DNA of 64,000 nucleotides, taken from an uncultured Candidatus Puniceispirillum sp. Lineage in GTDB: Bacteria; Pseudomonadota; Alphaproteobacteria; Puniceispirillales; Puniceispirillaceae. The notes under the pieces are model-generated. The model was not told the origin of the DNA. It saw only the letters and a program-made list of their open reading frames with translations, and searched no databases. Numbering within the stretch: the first letter of the stretch is position 1; every line of letters begins with the position of its first letter. This document shows positions 38,843 to 49,472 of this stretch, piece after piece. Location of the stretch: NCBI GenBank assembly GCA_905182545.1, contig CAJJBY010000009.1, positions 1-64,000 on the forward strand, given 5' to 3'. The position numbers and the translations under genes are program-made.

Positions 38843-40630
38843 TCACAATAGTTGGCGGCAGGCGGCCTCTAACCATGATCTGGCCATTGGCGATAGATGC
38901 GGGTGTAATTGCGCGTAAACCGCGCGATGATAGCGGTCAATCCAGTCTATCTCGCCAGCATCAAGAATTGTTTTATCAATCAGGCGGCGATCAAGCGGGC
39001 AAAGGGTAATTGTTTCAAATTCCAGAAACCCAGTTTGTTTCGCTGGTGTCACAGCGATCAGATTTTCAATCCGAATGCCCCAATCACCTGTCTGGTAATA
39101 GCCCGGTTCATTCGATAAAACCATGCCCGCTTCAAGCGCCACTTCACCGCGTTTGGAAATACTGGCAGGCCCTTCATGAACCGATAGAACATGACCAACA
39201 CCATGACCGGTGCCATGCGCAAAATCCAGCCCCGCCGCCCATAGCGGCGCACGCGCAATCGCATCTAGCTGTTTGCCATTGGTGCCTGCTGGAAATTTCG
39301 CCATGGCCAGATGAATATGGCTTTGCAAAACATGGCTATAGGCCGCAACCGCGCCGTTGGGCGGCGTTCCAATAGCGATGGTACGAGTAATATCTGTTGT
39401 GCCATCACGGTAATGGCCGCCCGAATCCAACAATAAAAGATCATCGCTTGCCAGTTCGCGATCCGCCCCCGCAATCGCGCGATAATGAACAATGGCACCA
39501 TTCGAGCCTGATCCGGAAATGGTGTTAAAGCTTGGTGCCAGAAATCCGTCTTGTTGTTGGCGAAACGCCAATAATTTATCGGCAAGGTCACTTTCGGTAA
39601 TGCTGGCAGATGGAACGGATACAGCCTGATCAAGCCAGCATAAAAATTCAACCATCGCCGTGCCATCACGCTGGTGCGCGGCGCGAAACCCACGCAATTC
39701 AGCCGGTGTCTTGCGGGCTTTTTCAATGGTCAGCGGACAATCAGCCTCAAATGTTTGCACACCGCTTGCCACAATCTGTTCAAACAGCATTTTTGGAAGG
39801 CTTGCCGCCTCAATCATCAAACGGCCATCACCCATATCACCAAGCATTGCCGGTAATTGGGTCAAAGGCGCAACGGTGATATCGGGCGTTAAAACCGGCT
39901 GGAAGCGCGATTCATCTCCCAAAAGGCAAAGGCCGGTTTCGCGGTGATAAAGCGCGAAACACAGATTGACTGGCGTACAGGGCAAATCTCCGCCCCGCAT
40001 ATTTACCAGCCAATTCACCGAATCCACCCGCGTTAGCAGAACTGCAGCGCACTCTTTGGCATCAAGATAGGCGGCAAGATCATCGCTCTTTTCGGCAAGT
40101 GACTTACCGGCATTTTCAACCGGCATTTGCCAGCTTGCCGCAGGCGGCAAAGCCGGACGATCATGCCATTGCTGATCAAGCAGATTTTCTTGATGACAAA
40201 CAAGCGTTCCACCCGCCGCAAGAACTGATTTTTCAGAGCGTCTAAAGCCTGAAACCGTGACAAGCCTTCCGTCAATGGCGATGATTGCACCACTGGCTAG
40301 CCCCACTGTTTTCAGCCAATCTTCGCATGTCACATCGGGAATCGTGTTACAATCCCACTCGGCCGAATTGGTTTGCGCGGGCATTTGCAAACTATAGCGG
40401 CCATCACTAAACAGCCCTGCCCGATCGCCAAGCACCACCGCAAAGCCAGCCGATCCGGTAAATCCGGATAAATAGGCAAGCCGTTCATCACCAGCCGGTA
40501 CTTCTTCGCCCTTATACATATCTTCGCGGCCAATAATCCAGCCGTCAAATCCGGCCGCAGCCATAGCGCCGCGAAGCGTTTCTAACCGCTTGGAGCGGGT
40601 TTGATCCTGCTGGCTCACCGTCCACCCCAT
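38843..40630 (-). CDS. Xaa-Pro aminopeptidase (M24 family, XPNPEP1-like)
   Basis: This metallopeptidase removes N-terminal residues that precede proline. It has two creatinase-like N-terminal domains (about 1-310) and the pita-bread catalytic domain. The metal ligands are in LLLLDSGGHYRDGTTDITRT (two Asp), HGTGHGVGHVLSVHEGP (His), SNEPGYY (Glu) and GIRIENL (Glu). At about 595 residues it is the long type found in alphaproteobacteria and eukaryotes, rather than the 440-residue PepP of E. coli. ATG 40630 is favoured; an ATG at 40705 would add 25 residues. The N-terminus overlaps the end of prmA by 16 bp. Confidence 0.88.
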   Translation of the reverse strand: MGWTVSQQDQTRSKRLETLRGAMAAAGFDGWIIGREDMYKGEEVPAGDERLAYLSGFTGSAGFAVVLGDRAGLFSDGRYSLQMPAQTNSAEWDCNTIPDVTCEDWLKTVGLASGAIIAIDGRLVTVSGFRRSEKSVLAAGGTLVCHQENLLDQQWHDRPALPPAASWQMPVENAGKSLAEKSDDLAAYLDAKECAAVLLTRVDSVNWLVNMRGGDLPCTPVNLCFALYHRETGLCLLGDESRFQPVLTPDITVAPLTQLPAMLGDMGDGRLMIEAASLPKMLFEQIVASGVQTFEADCPLTIEKARKTPAELRGFRAAHQRDGTAMVEFLCWLDQAVSVPSASITESDLADKLLAFRQQQDGFLAPSFNTISGSGSNGAIVHYRAIAGADRELASDDLLLLDSGGHYRDGTTDITRTIAIGTPPNGAVAAYSHVLQSHIHLAMAKFPAGTNGKQLDAIARAPLWAAGLDFAHGTGHGVGHVLSVHEGPASISKRGEVALEAGMVLSNEPGYYQTGDWGIRIENLIAVTPAKQTGFLEFETITLCPLDRRLIDKTILDAGEIDWIDRYHRAVYAQLHPHLSPMARSWLEAACRQLL

Positions 40631-41542
40631 AATTGCGGCATTGTGCCGGCCGCCGATGGCAGCATCATGATTGTTGTCCAATCGCCAATACGGATTCGGT
40701 GCCACACACGAAGCCGCTGTTGTCGATAGGCCACCTCAACCGCGGTTGCCTGTCCATTTAGGACACCTGACAAAATAAGCCAGCCACCCTTTGCCAATCG
40801 TGGCGCAAGATCGGGTGCCATCTGGCATAGCGGGCCTGCCAGAATATTGGCAAGCACCAAATCATAAGGCGCATGATTGCAAACAATGCGGCTGCCAAAT
40901 CCTTGCGAAACGGCAAGCCGCATTTTTGCCGGTGCAATGGTATTCAGCGCCCGATTATGCGCCGCAACCCGAACCGCAACCGGATCATTATCAGCAGCAA
41001 TTGTCTGGCAGGATGGCCAGAAGTCGCGATGCCGCCATTGCCAGAATTGCCGACCCACAGCCCATATCAAGAACCCGCCGCGGGGCAATCCGCCGGATCA
41101 TCTGCATGGCGCGCAAACAGCCTTCGGTTGTCGGATGCGTTCCCGAACCAAAGGCCAAGGCAGCATCAATCAATAAAGGCAGGCTTGCCGCCGGACGGGG
41201 CATGGTGACATGACTTCCGTAAACCCAAAAACGGCCAATATGCAATGGCGGAAAGGCGGCCCGATTTTCGGCAAGCCAGTCGCGCTGTTCAACCGGTGAT
41301 ATAGTGATTGGAACCGGGGTAATCGATTCACGCTGATAAAGCGGCGCTAGCATCTGATCGATCATGGCCGCATCAGGGGTGAATGTGAACAGGGCTTCGA
41401 TCTGCCAATCGCCAGCATCATCGCGCTGAAATGATGTGGCGGCGCTGTCCAAAAGCTCGCTAAAAACACCTTCAAAGGCAGCCATTGCCCGATCATCAAG
41501 CCGCGCCGGCAGGGTGAGAACAACTGATTGAAGTGCGGTCAT
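40615..41542 (-). CDS. prmA: ribosomal protein L11 methyltransferase, one frame change
   Basis: PrmA trimethylates ribosomal protein L11 using S-adenosylmethionine. The N-terminal substrate-recognition part is followed by LAFGSGTHPTTEGCLRAM, the SAM motif VLDMGCGSAILAMAA, IAADNDPVAVRVA and the ANILAGPL motif (normally NILA). The frame changes near 41005-41030, between the SAM loop and IAADNDP, and a one-base correction restores the usual length of about 308 residues. The start overlaps the uvrD stop by 4 bp (ATGA), so translation is coupled. Confidence 0.88.
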
Positions 41543-43805
41543 GGCTTCCTCACAAATCCTGATACCACTTTTTTATGGCCCGCTTTATCAAATGCAATCA
41601 ATAGCTTATCTCCATCAATTGTCAAAATATTGCCCATGCCAAATTTCTGGTGAAACACACGGTCGCCGGTTGTAAATTCGGTCTTGTTATTGGCTGGTTC
41701 CCAATTGCCATCAGCCAGTTCGGCGCGCCGCGCCGCCATCCGCCGCCAACCCGCACCATAGCCGCCAGCACTATAAGCGCCAGCCCCATAGCCGCATTCG
41801 CGCCAAAGCCATTCATGCCGGATTCGTCACCAAGCCGCGCCGCAGTCACACGGCCAAGCCCCATGCCTTGTGCCATATCTTCGATAATATTTTCGGGCGG
41901 CAATTCCTGAACAAAGCGTGACGGGATTGACGATTGCCATTGGCCATGGATACGCCGGCTGTTGGCAAAGCTGATGAAAAGATCGCGCCGCGCCCGGGTG
42001 ATGCCAACATATGCCAAGCGGCGTTCTTCTTCGAGACCAACAGCGCCATTTTCATCCATTGTGCGTTGGCTTGGGAAAACCCCTTCTTCCCAGCCGGGTA
42101 AAAACACTGCGTCAAATTCCAGCCCTTTAGCCGCATGAAGTGTCATCAGCGTCACCTCGCCATGTTCAGGGTCGGCATCACCATCGGTAACAAGCGCGAT
42201 ATGTTCCAAAAACCCCTGAAGCGAGTCAAAATCCTGCATCGCATTGATTAATTCGGTCAGATTTTCCAGTCGGCCTTCGGCATCGGGTGACTTATCACGC
42301 TGCCACATTTGTGTATAGCCCGACTCATCAAGCACCATTTTGGCAAGATCAGCCTGATGCGTTGATCCGGCAAGATCGCGCCAGCGTTTGATATCCTGCA
42401 CAAAACTGCCAAGCGCATGACGCGCCGCAGGGCGCAATTCTTCCGTTTGCACAAGATCAATCGCCGCCGCCAAAAGTGGCTTATCCGACGACCGCGCCTG
42501 AATATGAACCGCTTGTAAACTAGCCGTGCCAAGGCCGCGTTTCGGCGTATTGATAATCCGCTCGAACGCCAGATCATCGGCGGGTTGGGCGATAAGCCGC
42601 AAGTAGGCAATGGCATCGCGAATTTCCGCGCGTTCATAAAACCGCGCACCAACCACCCGATAAGGAAGGCCAATCGTAATAAACCGTTCTTCAAATTCGC
42701 GGGTCTGAAATCCGGCACGAACCAGAACGGCAATTTGCGAAAGATGAACGCCATCTTTCATCTTTGTTTCGATCTGGCTAGCGATGTTTCGCGCCTCGTC
42801 AGGCCCATCCCAATAGCCATTGACCCGCAGTTTTTCGCCGTCATCCGCCGATGTATATAAGGTTTTGCCAAGCCGCGTTTCATTACGCGCAATGATTTTG
42901 GACGCCGCAGCCAGAATATGACCGGTTGACCGGTAATTTTCTTCAAGCCGAACCGTTTTGGCACCGCTAAAATCGCTTTCAAAGCGCAAAATATTGCCAA
43001 CTTCGGCACCACGCCAGCCATAGATCGACTGATCATCATCGCCAACACAGCAAAGATTGTTCCGGTTGCCGGTCAATAGCCGCAACCACAGATATTGCGC
43101 AACATTCGTATCTTGATATTCATCAACCATAATATGGGTGATGCGGTTTTGATAATCGGCCAAAACATCGGCATGGGTGGTGAAAATGCTAAGCATATGA
43201 AGCAGCAAATCACCAAAATCGACAGCATTCAGTGCGATAAGGCGGGTCTGATAGCGTTCGTAAAGCGCCCGAACACGGCCATTGGCAATATCACCCGCTT
43301 CGGCAAGCCCCACTTTTTCTGGCGGCAGGCCACGGTCTTTCCACCGCGAAATCACACCGCCAAGCATCCGCGCTGGCCAACGTTTGGGATCAATATCTTC
43401 AGCTTCCATCAATTGTTTCAGCAGCCTGATCTGATCATCGGTATCAAGAATGGTAAAATCAGAACGCAAACCAACAAGATCGGCATGACGGCGCAGCATT
43501 TTGGCAGCAAGCGCGTGAAAGGTGCCAAGCCATACTTGCTCGGCCATCGGCCCAACCAGACTTGCAACGCGCAATTTCATCTCGCGCGCGGCCTTGTTGG
43601 TAAAGGTCACCGCCAGAATATTCCACGGCTTTGCCGTGCCGCTGGCAACCAATTCAGCAAGGCGCGAGGTCAATACACGCGTTTTACCTGTACCGGCACC
43701 CGACAAAACCAGTAATGGCCCATCAAGGGTTTTCACAGCTTCGCTTTGTGCCGTATTTAGCCCATCAAGCCATGGGCTGGCTGGCGTTTTTACAAGTTCG
43801 TTCAT
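41539..43805 (-). CDS. uvrD: UvrD/PcrA-type DNA helicase, one frame change near the 3' end
   Basis: This superfamily 1A 3'-5' helicase acts in nucleotide excision and mismatch repair. Walker A is SGAGTGKTRVLTSR (about 35-48), followed by the QxWLGTFHALAAKMLRR motif Ia region, DEYQDTN (motif II), GDDDQSIYGWRGA (III), LEENYRSTGHI (IV) and TLHAAKGLEFDAVFLPGWEEG (V). The last part of the frame departs near 41790-41800; the other frame reads GYGAGWRRMAARRAEL, then TTGDRVFHQKFGMGNI, the normal C-terminal Tudor-like domain, ending at 41539. It is the first gene of a uvrD-prmA-pepP run. Confidence 0.9.
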
Positions 43806-43981
43806 GATGTGTTCAAACTCGCAAATGCAGATGGGTGGGTCAATCGCAATGCGATGTCTTGGGTCACTTATTTTTTCATAATTTTACCAGATTTCTATTT
43901 GCATAATGTTGAATCATTTTTGCATTCAGCCTTTATTGCGATATATTAGATTTAACGTTTCATAACCACGAAGAGACAGTT

Positions 43982-44758
43982 ATGTTTGCCTTATCAAAAT
44001 GCAGCCTGAACCGCATTTCGGTCGCCCCTTTTGCGGCTATCTTGCTTTTGGCGGCATGCAGTTCTGTTCCAGACGCCGAAAAAACGGATGCGCGCGACCC
44101 TTATGAAGGTTCGAATCGCAAAGCCTTTGCCTTTAACATGGGTCTTGATACGCATATTTTAGAACCAGCCGCCAATGGCTATCGCAATGTCATGCCACCG
44201 GTCGGACGCCGCGCCATTGATAGCCATATTGACTGGACAGGCCTTCCGGCCACGACATTCAATTCAACATTGCAGGGTCGGTTTGAAAATGCGGGTCTAT
44301 CGGCAGTGCATTTTATCGTCAACAGCCTGACCCTTGGATTGGTTGATCTGACCGAAGATCCAAAGGCGGTCAAAAGTCAGGATTTTGGCCAGACCTTGGC
44401 ATCGTTTGATGTGCCTGAAGGCAATTATCTGATGGTGCCTGTTCTTGGTCCAAATACCAGCCGAAGCCTAACCGGCCGGGTTGTGGACTCGGTAACCAAC
44501 CCGATGGCGTTTCTAAAAGCTGGTGATGCCATCCAAACATTGCAAACCTTGCGCCCGCCAGTTGCGGCTGTATCAACGCGGGCCAATCTGTTCAAAGCAT
44601 TTAATGATGTGAAATATAACTCGCTTGACCCTTATTCCCGCACCCGCTCGCTCTATTATCAGAGGCGGGCTGCCCGCATCAATGCCATGGTCGGAAAACC
44701 AACCAATAATCGCACCGCTGATGACCAGTTTGAATCATTCCTTGAGGATCCGAAATGA
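43982..44758 (+). CDS. mlaA: phospholipid-transport outer membrane lipoprotein MlaA
   Basis: MlaA (VacJ) is the outer-membrane component that removes misplaced phospholipids from the outer leaflet and passes them to MlaC. The signal peptide ends in a lipobox LLAAC (Cys26). The family core follows: DPYEGSNRKAFAFNMGLD, NNxLQ-like FNSTLQGRFENAG, FIVNSLTLGLVDL, DFGQTLASFDVPEGNYLMVPVLGPN and the C-terminal DPYSRTRSLYYQRRAARI. The length is 258 residues. An AAGAGA site precedes the ATG and mlaC overlaps by 4 bp. The Mla permease genes are not in this window. Confidence 0.92.
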   Translation: MFALSKCSLNRISVAPFAAILLLAACSSVPDAEKTDARDPYEGSNRKAFAFNMGLDTHILEPAANGYRNVMPPVGRRAIDSHIDWTGLPATTFNSTLQGRFENAGLSAVHFIVNSLTLGLVDLTEDPKAVKSQDFGQTLASFDVPEGNYLMVPVLGPNTSRSLTGRVVDSVTNPMAFLKAGDAIQTLQTLRPPVAAVSTRANLFKAFNDVKYNSLDPYSRTRSLYYQRRAARINAMVGKPTNNRTADDQFESFLEDPK

Positions 44759-45417
44759 CACGCAAAAGCCAAATTGGAATTTTGACCGCTGATTTGCGGG
44801 CTTGGATTCGCAGCGGATTTGTTTGTCTATGTCTGTTACCGCTGTTTTTGACCACTTTGCCAGCGCGTGCCAGCGACCAGATTACTGCTGCCAATAATGT
44901 CATCACAAGCATGATCAGTGAAGTTGAAACCTATCTGGAAACAGACCCGGGCGATATTGAAAAACGAACCGAAAATATTACAAAACTTCTCGATACACAT
45001 TTCGATTTACCAGCGATTGCCCGCTTTTCTGCCGGGCCTTACTGGCGCGCCGCCAATGAACAAGAACGTGTTGATTATGTCCAAACCATGCGTGATGTTG
45101 TGGTTGACACCGTCGTTCGCAATTTCGATCAATTATCGGGTCTGCGCTTTACCACAATTGATAGTCAGGTCAAGGGTGACAAGATGGTTCTGGTTCGCGG
45201 TACATTTAATGACTCAACCGGCAAGCGCCCGCCTGTTTCAGTTGGCTGGCGCGTCATTACACCAGCGATGGCACCGGCAAAGGTTCTGGATGTCGAAATC
45301 GAGAATATCTCAATGCTGGTGACCCAGAAACAGGAAAACATCACCATCATCCGCCAGAATGAAGGCCGGTTTTCAGCGCTGATTGAGGCAATGCGCAAAC
45401 GCCAGCAAGCCCCATAA
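44755..45417 (+). CDS. mlaC: periplasmic phospholipid-binding protein MlaC
   Basis: MlaC carries phospholipids across the periplasm between MlaA and the MlaFEDB permease. A 39-residue signal peptide (hydrophobic VCLCLLPLFLTTL, cleavage after ARA) is followed by the Tol_Tol_Ttg2 domain (ITKLLDTHFDLPAIARFSAGPYWRAA, then MVLVRGTF and PVSVGWRV). It is 220 residues long and its start overlaps mlaA, so the two are co-translated. The pair lacks the other mla genes nearby, which are probably elsewhere. A bidirectional terminator follows. Confidence 0.9.
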   Translation: MTRKSQIGILTADLRAWIRSGFVCLCLLPLFLTTLPARASDQITAANNVITSMISEVETYLETDPGDIEKRTENITKLLDTHFDLPAIARFSAGPYWRAANEQERVDYVQTMRDVVVDTVVRNFDQLSGLRFTTIDSQVKGDKMVLVRGTFNDSTGKRPPVSVGWRVITPAMAPAKVLDVEIENISMLVTQKQENITIIRQNEGRFSALIEAMRKRQQAP

Positions 45418-45439
45418 ACCAGCCCGTAAAACTGCCATC

Positions 45440-45467
45440 AAAAAAGCCGGAACATTCCGGCTTTTTT
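45440..45467. terminator. bidirectional intrinsic terminator between mlaC and ettA
   Basis: AAAAAAGCCGGAA (45440-45452) pairs with TTCCGGCTTTTTT (45455-45467). The GC core with a U-tract on one side and an A-tract on the other allows termination in both directions, and it sits between two convergent genes, 23 bp after mlaC and 38 bp after the ettA stop. Confidence 0.88.
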
Positions 45468-45505
45468 CATAGGCGTGATATCTGCGGGCTTTTCAGATTA
45501 TCTGA

Positions 45506-47185
45506 CTAGCGCGAGATTGGCTTATATTTAATGCGGGTTGGCCGATCAGCATCGGCACCAAGGCGCCGCTTTTTATCCACCTCATAGGCTTCATAATTGC
45601 CTTCAAACCATTCAACATGGCTGTCGCCTTCAAAGGCCAGAATATGCGTTGCAATCCGGTCAAGGAACCAACGGTCGTGGCTGACCACAACCGCACAGCC
45701 GGCAAATTCTAAAAGCGCCTCTTCAAGCGCACGAAGCGTGTCGACATCAAGATCATTTGTCGGCTCATCGAGAAGCAGCAGATTGGCCCCCGATTTCAAC
45801 ATACGCGCCAGATGCACCCTGTTGCGCTCACCGCCTGATAGCTGGCCAACGGTTTTTTGCTGATCGCCGCCCTTGAAATTAAACTGTCCGACATAGGCAC
45901 GCGATTGCATGGTGCGTTTGCCAAGCTCAATTTCTTCCATACCATCCGATATGACCTGCCAAACCGTCTGTTTATCATCCAACGCATCACGCGACTGGTC
46001 GACATAGCCGAGCTTGACGGTATCACCAACGGAAAAATCACCTTCATCAGGCGCTTCATCGCCAGTAATCATGCGGAATAGCGTGGTTTTCCCTGCGCCG
46101 TTCGGGCCAATCACCCCAACGATACCACCGGGTGGCAGGCGGAAAGATAAATCATCAATCAACAGCCGATCGCCAAACCCCTTACGAAGCCCATTGGCAT
46201 TGATCACCACATCGCCAAGCCGTGGGCCAGCCGGAATCGAAATCCGCGCCACATCAACCTGTTTCTGCAGATCATCGGCAAGCAACTTTTCATAGGCATT
46301 GATCCGCGCCTTGGATTTGGCCTGACGTGCCTTTGGTGCCGCACGCACCCATTCCAATTCGCGTGACAATGATTTCACCCGCGCATCATCGGCGCGACCT
46401 TCTTGTTCAAGCCGTTTTTGCTTTTGTTCAAGCCACCCCGAATAATTCCCCTCATAGGGAATACCGGCACCGCGATCGAGTTCAAGAATCCAGCCAGCAA
46501 CATCATCAAGGAAATAACGATCATGCGTAATGGTGACAACGGTACCCGGGAAATCATGAAGGAATTTTTGCAGCCATGCGACAGATTCGGCATCCAAATG
46601 GTTTGTCGGCTCATCAAGGAGCAACATGTCAGGCGCGCTAAGCAATAGCTGGCAAAGCGCAACACGGCGCTTTTCACCACCTGATAATTTCGTGACATCG
46701 GCATCGCCCGGCGGCACGCGAAGCGCATCCATCGCAATTTCGGCTTTGCGCTCTAGATCCCATGCGTCAATGGCATCAATTTCTTCCTGCAACTCGGCCT
46801 GTTCGGCAATGACGGCATTCATTTCGTCATCGCTCATTTCTTCGGCAAATTTCGCACTCACTTCGTTAAACCGGTCAACAAGCTGTTTGGCACGACCCAT
46901 GCCAGCAAGAACATTCCCGGTCACATCCAAAGACGGATCCAATTCAGGTTCTTGCGCAAGATAACCAACTTTGACGCCATCGGCAGCCCATGCTTCACCC
47001 TGAAATTCGGTTTCGATTCCAGCCATGATTTTCAGCAAGGTTGATTTACCCGATCCATTCAGACCCAAAACGCCAATTTTGGCACCTGGCAAAAATGACA
47101 GGCTGATATTTTTCAGAACCTCCTTACCACCGGGCCATGCCTTGCTTAAGCGGTTCATTACATAAACATATTGATGGCTAGCCAT
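45506..47185 (-). CDS. ettA: energy-dependent translational throttle protein EttA (ABC-F)
   Basis: EttA is an ABC-F ATPase that binds the ribosomal E site and gates the first peptide bond according to energy level. The 559-residue protein matches EttA length. Domain 1 has [30 protein letters not shown] and [10 protein letters not shown]; the arm and linker region ([17 protein letters not shown]) is intact. Domain 2 has [29 protein letters not shown] and [10 protein letters not shown], and the C-terminus ends with the [15 protein letters not shown]-type stretch. No frame problem is seen. About 280 bp without a clear gene precede it. Confidence 0.95.
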   Translation of the reverse strand: MASHQYVYVMNRLSKAWPGGKEVLKNISLSFLPGAKIGVLGLNGSGKSTLLKIMAGIETEFQGEAWAADGVKVGYLAQEPELDPSLDVTGNVLAGMGRAKQLVDRFNEVSAKFAEEMSDDEMNAVIAEQAELQEEIDAIDAWDLERKAEIAMDALRVPPGDADVTKLSGGEKRRVALCQLLLSAPDMLLLDEPTNHLDAESVAWLQKFLHDFPGTVVTITHDRYFLDDVAGWILELDRGAGIPYEGNYSGWLEQKQKRLEQEGRADDARVKSLSRELEWVRAAPKARQAKSKARINAYEKLLADDLQKQVDVARISIPAGPRLGDVVINANGLRKGFGDRLLIDDLSFRLPPGGIVGVIGPNGAGKTTLFRMITGDEAPDEGDFSVGDTVKLGYVDQSRDALDDKQTVWQVISDGMEEIELGKRTMQSRAYVGQFNFKGGDQQKTVGQLSGGERNRVHLARMLKSGANLLLLDEPTNDLDVDTLRALEEALLEFAGCAVVVSHDRWFLDRIATHILAFEGDSHVEWFEGNYEAYEVDKKRRLGADADRPTRIKYKPISR

Positions 47186-47468
47186 GATTTTTCCAGTTCT
47201 CTTTCCGGTCGCGTCTGGGTTTTCGACAAAGCATTTTCAATGATGCGTGGCGTGTCAAAACAGGTAAATTCAGCCCCGCAATGACCAATCGGCAATCGCA
47301 TCTACTTATGTATCTTTTTTTGACGCATTATACCAGCCCCCGATCAATTCTGGTTGCCGCTTTTCATCGCGCGGGTACAGGATCTTAGGCTTGCATTACG
47401 CCCTTTATTCAGTTTTTATGGTGGCAGATACAGCTCGGCATCAATGCTCGCGATTTGGAACCATTTAC

Positions 47469-47814
47469 ATGATTACAACCACCCCTCCAATTGGCATTTT
47501 GATTGACCTGCCTTTTGGTTTGTTGATGTGGACTAGCTTTGTGCATTTTCTGCTGATCATCGTGATGAATGAAGGATAGTGGCTTTTCGCTGCTTCGGCT
47601 GTTGCGCGGGCTAAATGCCCCAATCTATGCCGCGATCAGCTTGATCAAGCCAGCCTTTATCATCAGTCGGCTCTTGCCGCTTTACGCTGCGGTAATCCTG
47701 TTTATCATTCGTTATTATATTTTGCCGCTGGCGCTAGGATTTGACGTGTGGAGCTTTGACGACATGCCTCTGGAACGGCTGCTTTTATCGGCCAAATCCG
47801 ATTTGAGCCTATAG
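47469..47814 (+). CDS. YggT-like small membrane protein, probably broken by a frame change
   Basis: Two adjoining open frames together resemble a YggT-type inner-membrane protein. The first half (start ATG 47469) has the LIDLPFGLLMWTSFVHFLLII helix. The second, in another frame from about 47570, has LLRLLRGLNAPIYAAISLIKP, then the SRLLPLYAAVILFIIRYYIL helix and a short acidic tail. The change at about 47570-47580 (MNEG versus the following SGFSLLRLL) needs one base. Alternatively, these are two very small coupled proteins, since ATGAATGAAGGATAG contains a stop-start overlap. The function is unknown. Confidence 0.5.
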
Positions 47815-47840
47815 GCAACTAAATGCGTGATTGGCAGATT

Positions 47841-48218
47841 TTACCGCTGGGGCGCAATGCGGGTTTTGCGCTGAATTTTACCAGATCCATCAAGTTGCCA
47901 TAATTGCTGGCCAGTTTTATCTTCGATAATGACAAGCATTTTCCCCTTAGCGCCAAGGCTGGCACCGGTGATCCGGCTATCAGCAGGAATCACAAGCTCA
48001 TTTTGCTGGATTGCCTTGGCCGAATTGGCGGCGGTAAGCCGGCTATAGATTGTCACGATAATGACCGCCAATGCCGCCACGATCAAAACCGCCATGATTA
48101 TGGCCATTGCCTTGATCAGCCTGAGGTTTCGAACAACAGCCGATGGTGCTTCGGTGTTTGTTTCAGATGATTGTGGGGCTATTGTGTTTGTCACTTTTGC
48201 TTTATTGTCCTGATCCAT
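47841..48218 (-). CDS. DUF6476-like single-pass membrane protein
   Basis: This 125-residue protein has a polar N-terminal part (about 1-32), one membrane helix (about 35-58, LIKAMAIIMAVLIVAALAVIIV) and a periplasmic part with a short beta-rich segment (KMLVIIEDKTGQQLWQLDGSGK). The layout resembles DUF6476 proteins of alphaproteobacteria; no function is known. AGAGGAA lies about eight bases before its ATG. Its start codon overlaps that of the divergent rluD gene. Confidence 0.6.
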   Translation of the reverse strand: MDQDNKAKVTNTIAPQSSETNTEAPSAVVRNLRLIKAMAIIMAVLIVAALAVIIVTIYSRLTAANSAKAIQQNELVIPADSRITGASLGAKGKMLVIIEDKTGQQLWQLDGSGKIQRKTRIAPQR

Positions 48219-49257
48219 GACCTATTCCTCTGACGATCCAACAACCCGTCTTGTTCATCTTGCCGCTGATGATACCCCTGCCAACCGTATTGACCGGTTT
48301 CTGGCAGCCCATTTTGGCACGCCAAGCCAGCCTTTGTCACGCAGCCGGATCAAAGCGCTTATCCTTGATGGGCAGCTAAGCGAAGATGGGCGCACCCTAA
48401 CCGATCCATCAGCACCGGTCAAACCCGGCGCAAGCTATGCGCTGATTTTGCCGCCGCCAGTTGATGCGGTGCCAAAGGCCGAAAATATCGCGCTTGATAT
48501 TCTGTTTGAAGATTCACATTTGATTGTTTTGAATAAACCGGCAGGGCTGGTTGTGCATCCAGCACCAGGGTCGCTAACCGGCACTTTGGTGAATGCGCTG
48601 ATTGCCCATTGCGGGCCATCGCTTACCGGCATTGGCGGGGTCATGCGGCCGGGCATTGTCCACCGTCTTGATAAAGACACATCCGGCACAATGGTTGTGG
48701 CCAAAACAGATGCGGCGCATCACGGCCTGACAGGAATGTTTGCCGCGCATGATATTGACCGGCGATATCAAGCGCTTGTCTGGGGAACAAGTGTTGAACG
48801 TGACGGCACCATTGACCAACCGATCGGCCGCGCCAGCTATGACCGCAAACGCCAAGCCATCACCACCAAAGGCCGTAACGCTGTAACGCATTGGCAATTG
48901 CTGCGCCGTTTTCCACCTTTTGGTTCGCATATTGAATGCCGCCTTGAAACTGGCAGGACACATCAGATTCGTGTTCATATGGCGCATATTAATCATGGGG
49001 TGATCGGCGATCCATTATATGGGCGGACACCACGTTCGGGACAAATGCCGGATAATCTAGCGCGTGCCGGCCTGTCGCAGATGCGCGATTTTGGTCGTCA
49101 GGCGCTGCATGCTGCGCGGCTTGGCTTTGCCCATCCGATTACAGGCGAGGCACTGCATTTTGAGACACCGCTTCCCGACGATATGGCGGGCCTCCTCGCC
49201 TTGATGGAACGCACTGTTTCCGACCGTGCGACTGGCAAAACCCATCCTTCTGGCTAG
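48217..49257 (+). CDS. rluD: 23S rRNA pseudouridine synthase RluD family
   Basis: The protein joins an N-terminal S4 RNA-binding domain (RIDRFLAAHF to SRSRIKALILDGQL) to an RluA-family pseudouridine synthase domain. The catalytic Asp is at about residue 152 in HRLDKDTSG. LNKPAGLVVHPAPG and RTHQIRVHMAHI are the other family motifs. RluD modifies helix 69 of 23S rRNA. At 346 residues the length agrees. The ATG at 48217 has no visible ribosome site and shares two bases with the ATG of the divergent gene, so a later start or leaderless translation is possible. Confidence 0.88.
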   Translation: MTYSSDDPTTRLVHLAADDTPANRIDRFLAAHFGTPSQPLSRSRIKALILDGQLSEDGRTLTDPSAPVKPGASYALILPPPVDAVPKAENIALDILFEDSHLIVLNKPAGLVVHPAPGSLTGTLVNALIAHCGPSLTGIGGVMRPGIVHRLDKDTSGTMVVAKTDAAHHGLTGMFAAHDIDRRYQALVWGTSVERDGTIDQPIGRASYDRKRQAITTKGRNAVTHWQLLRRFPPFGSHIECRLETGRTHQIRVHMAHINHGVIGDPLYGRTPRSGQMPDNLARAGLSQMRDFGRQALHAARLGFAHPITGEALHFETPLPDDMAGLLALMERTVSDRATGKTHPSG

Positions 49258-49472
49258 AATTGATTTTTGCTATTACTGCGCGTAATCTTTGGTTTTTAAC
49301 CGTCTATATGTGCGAAAATTAGAATTATTGAAAAAGAGTTTTGCAAAAAATGGTCTTAATCTAGCCCCGATTAATGGTTAGTTTCGCAGAATTAAATTTC
49401 GTGCGCATTAACGTCGCGCTTATTGATGCAAAAATGCCTTACGTAATAGTTTGATCCCGAGGAGAAATGAAG

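Noticed and set aside
44101-44125. GGTTCGAATCGC, resembling a tRNA T-arm
   Set aside because: It lies inside the conserved mlaA motif and no acceptor or anticodon stem can be formed around it. No tRNA gene was found in the window.
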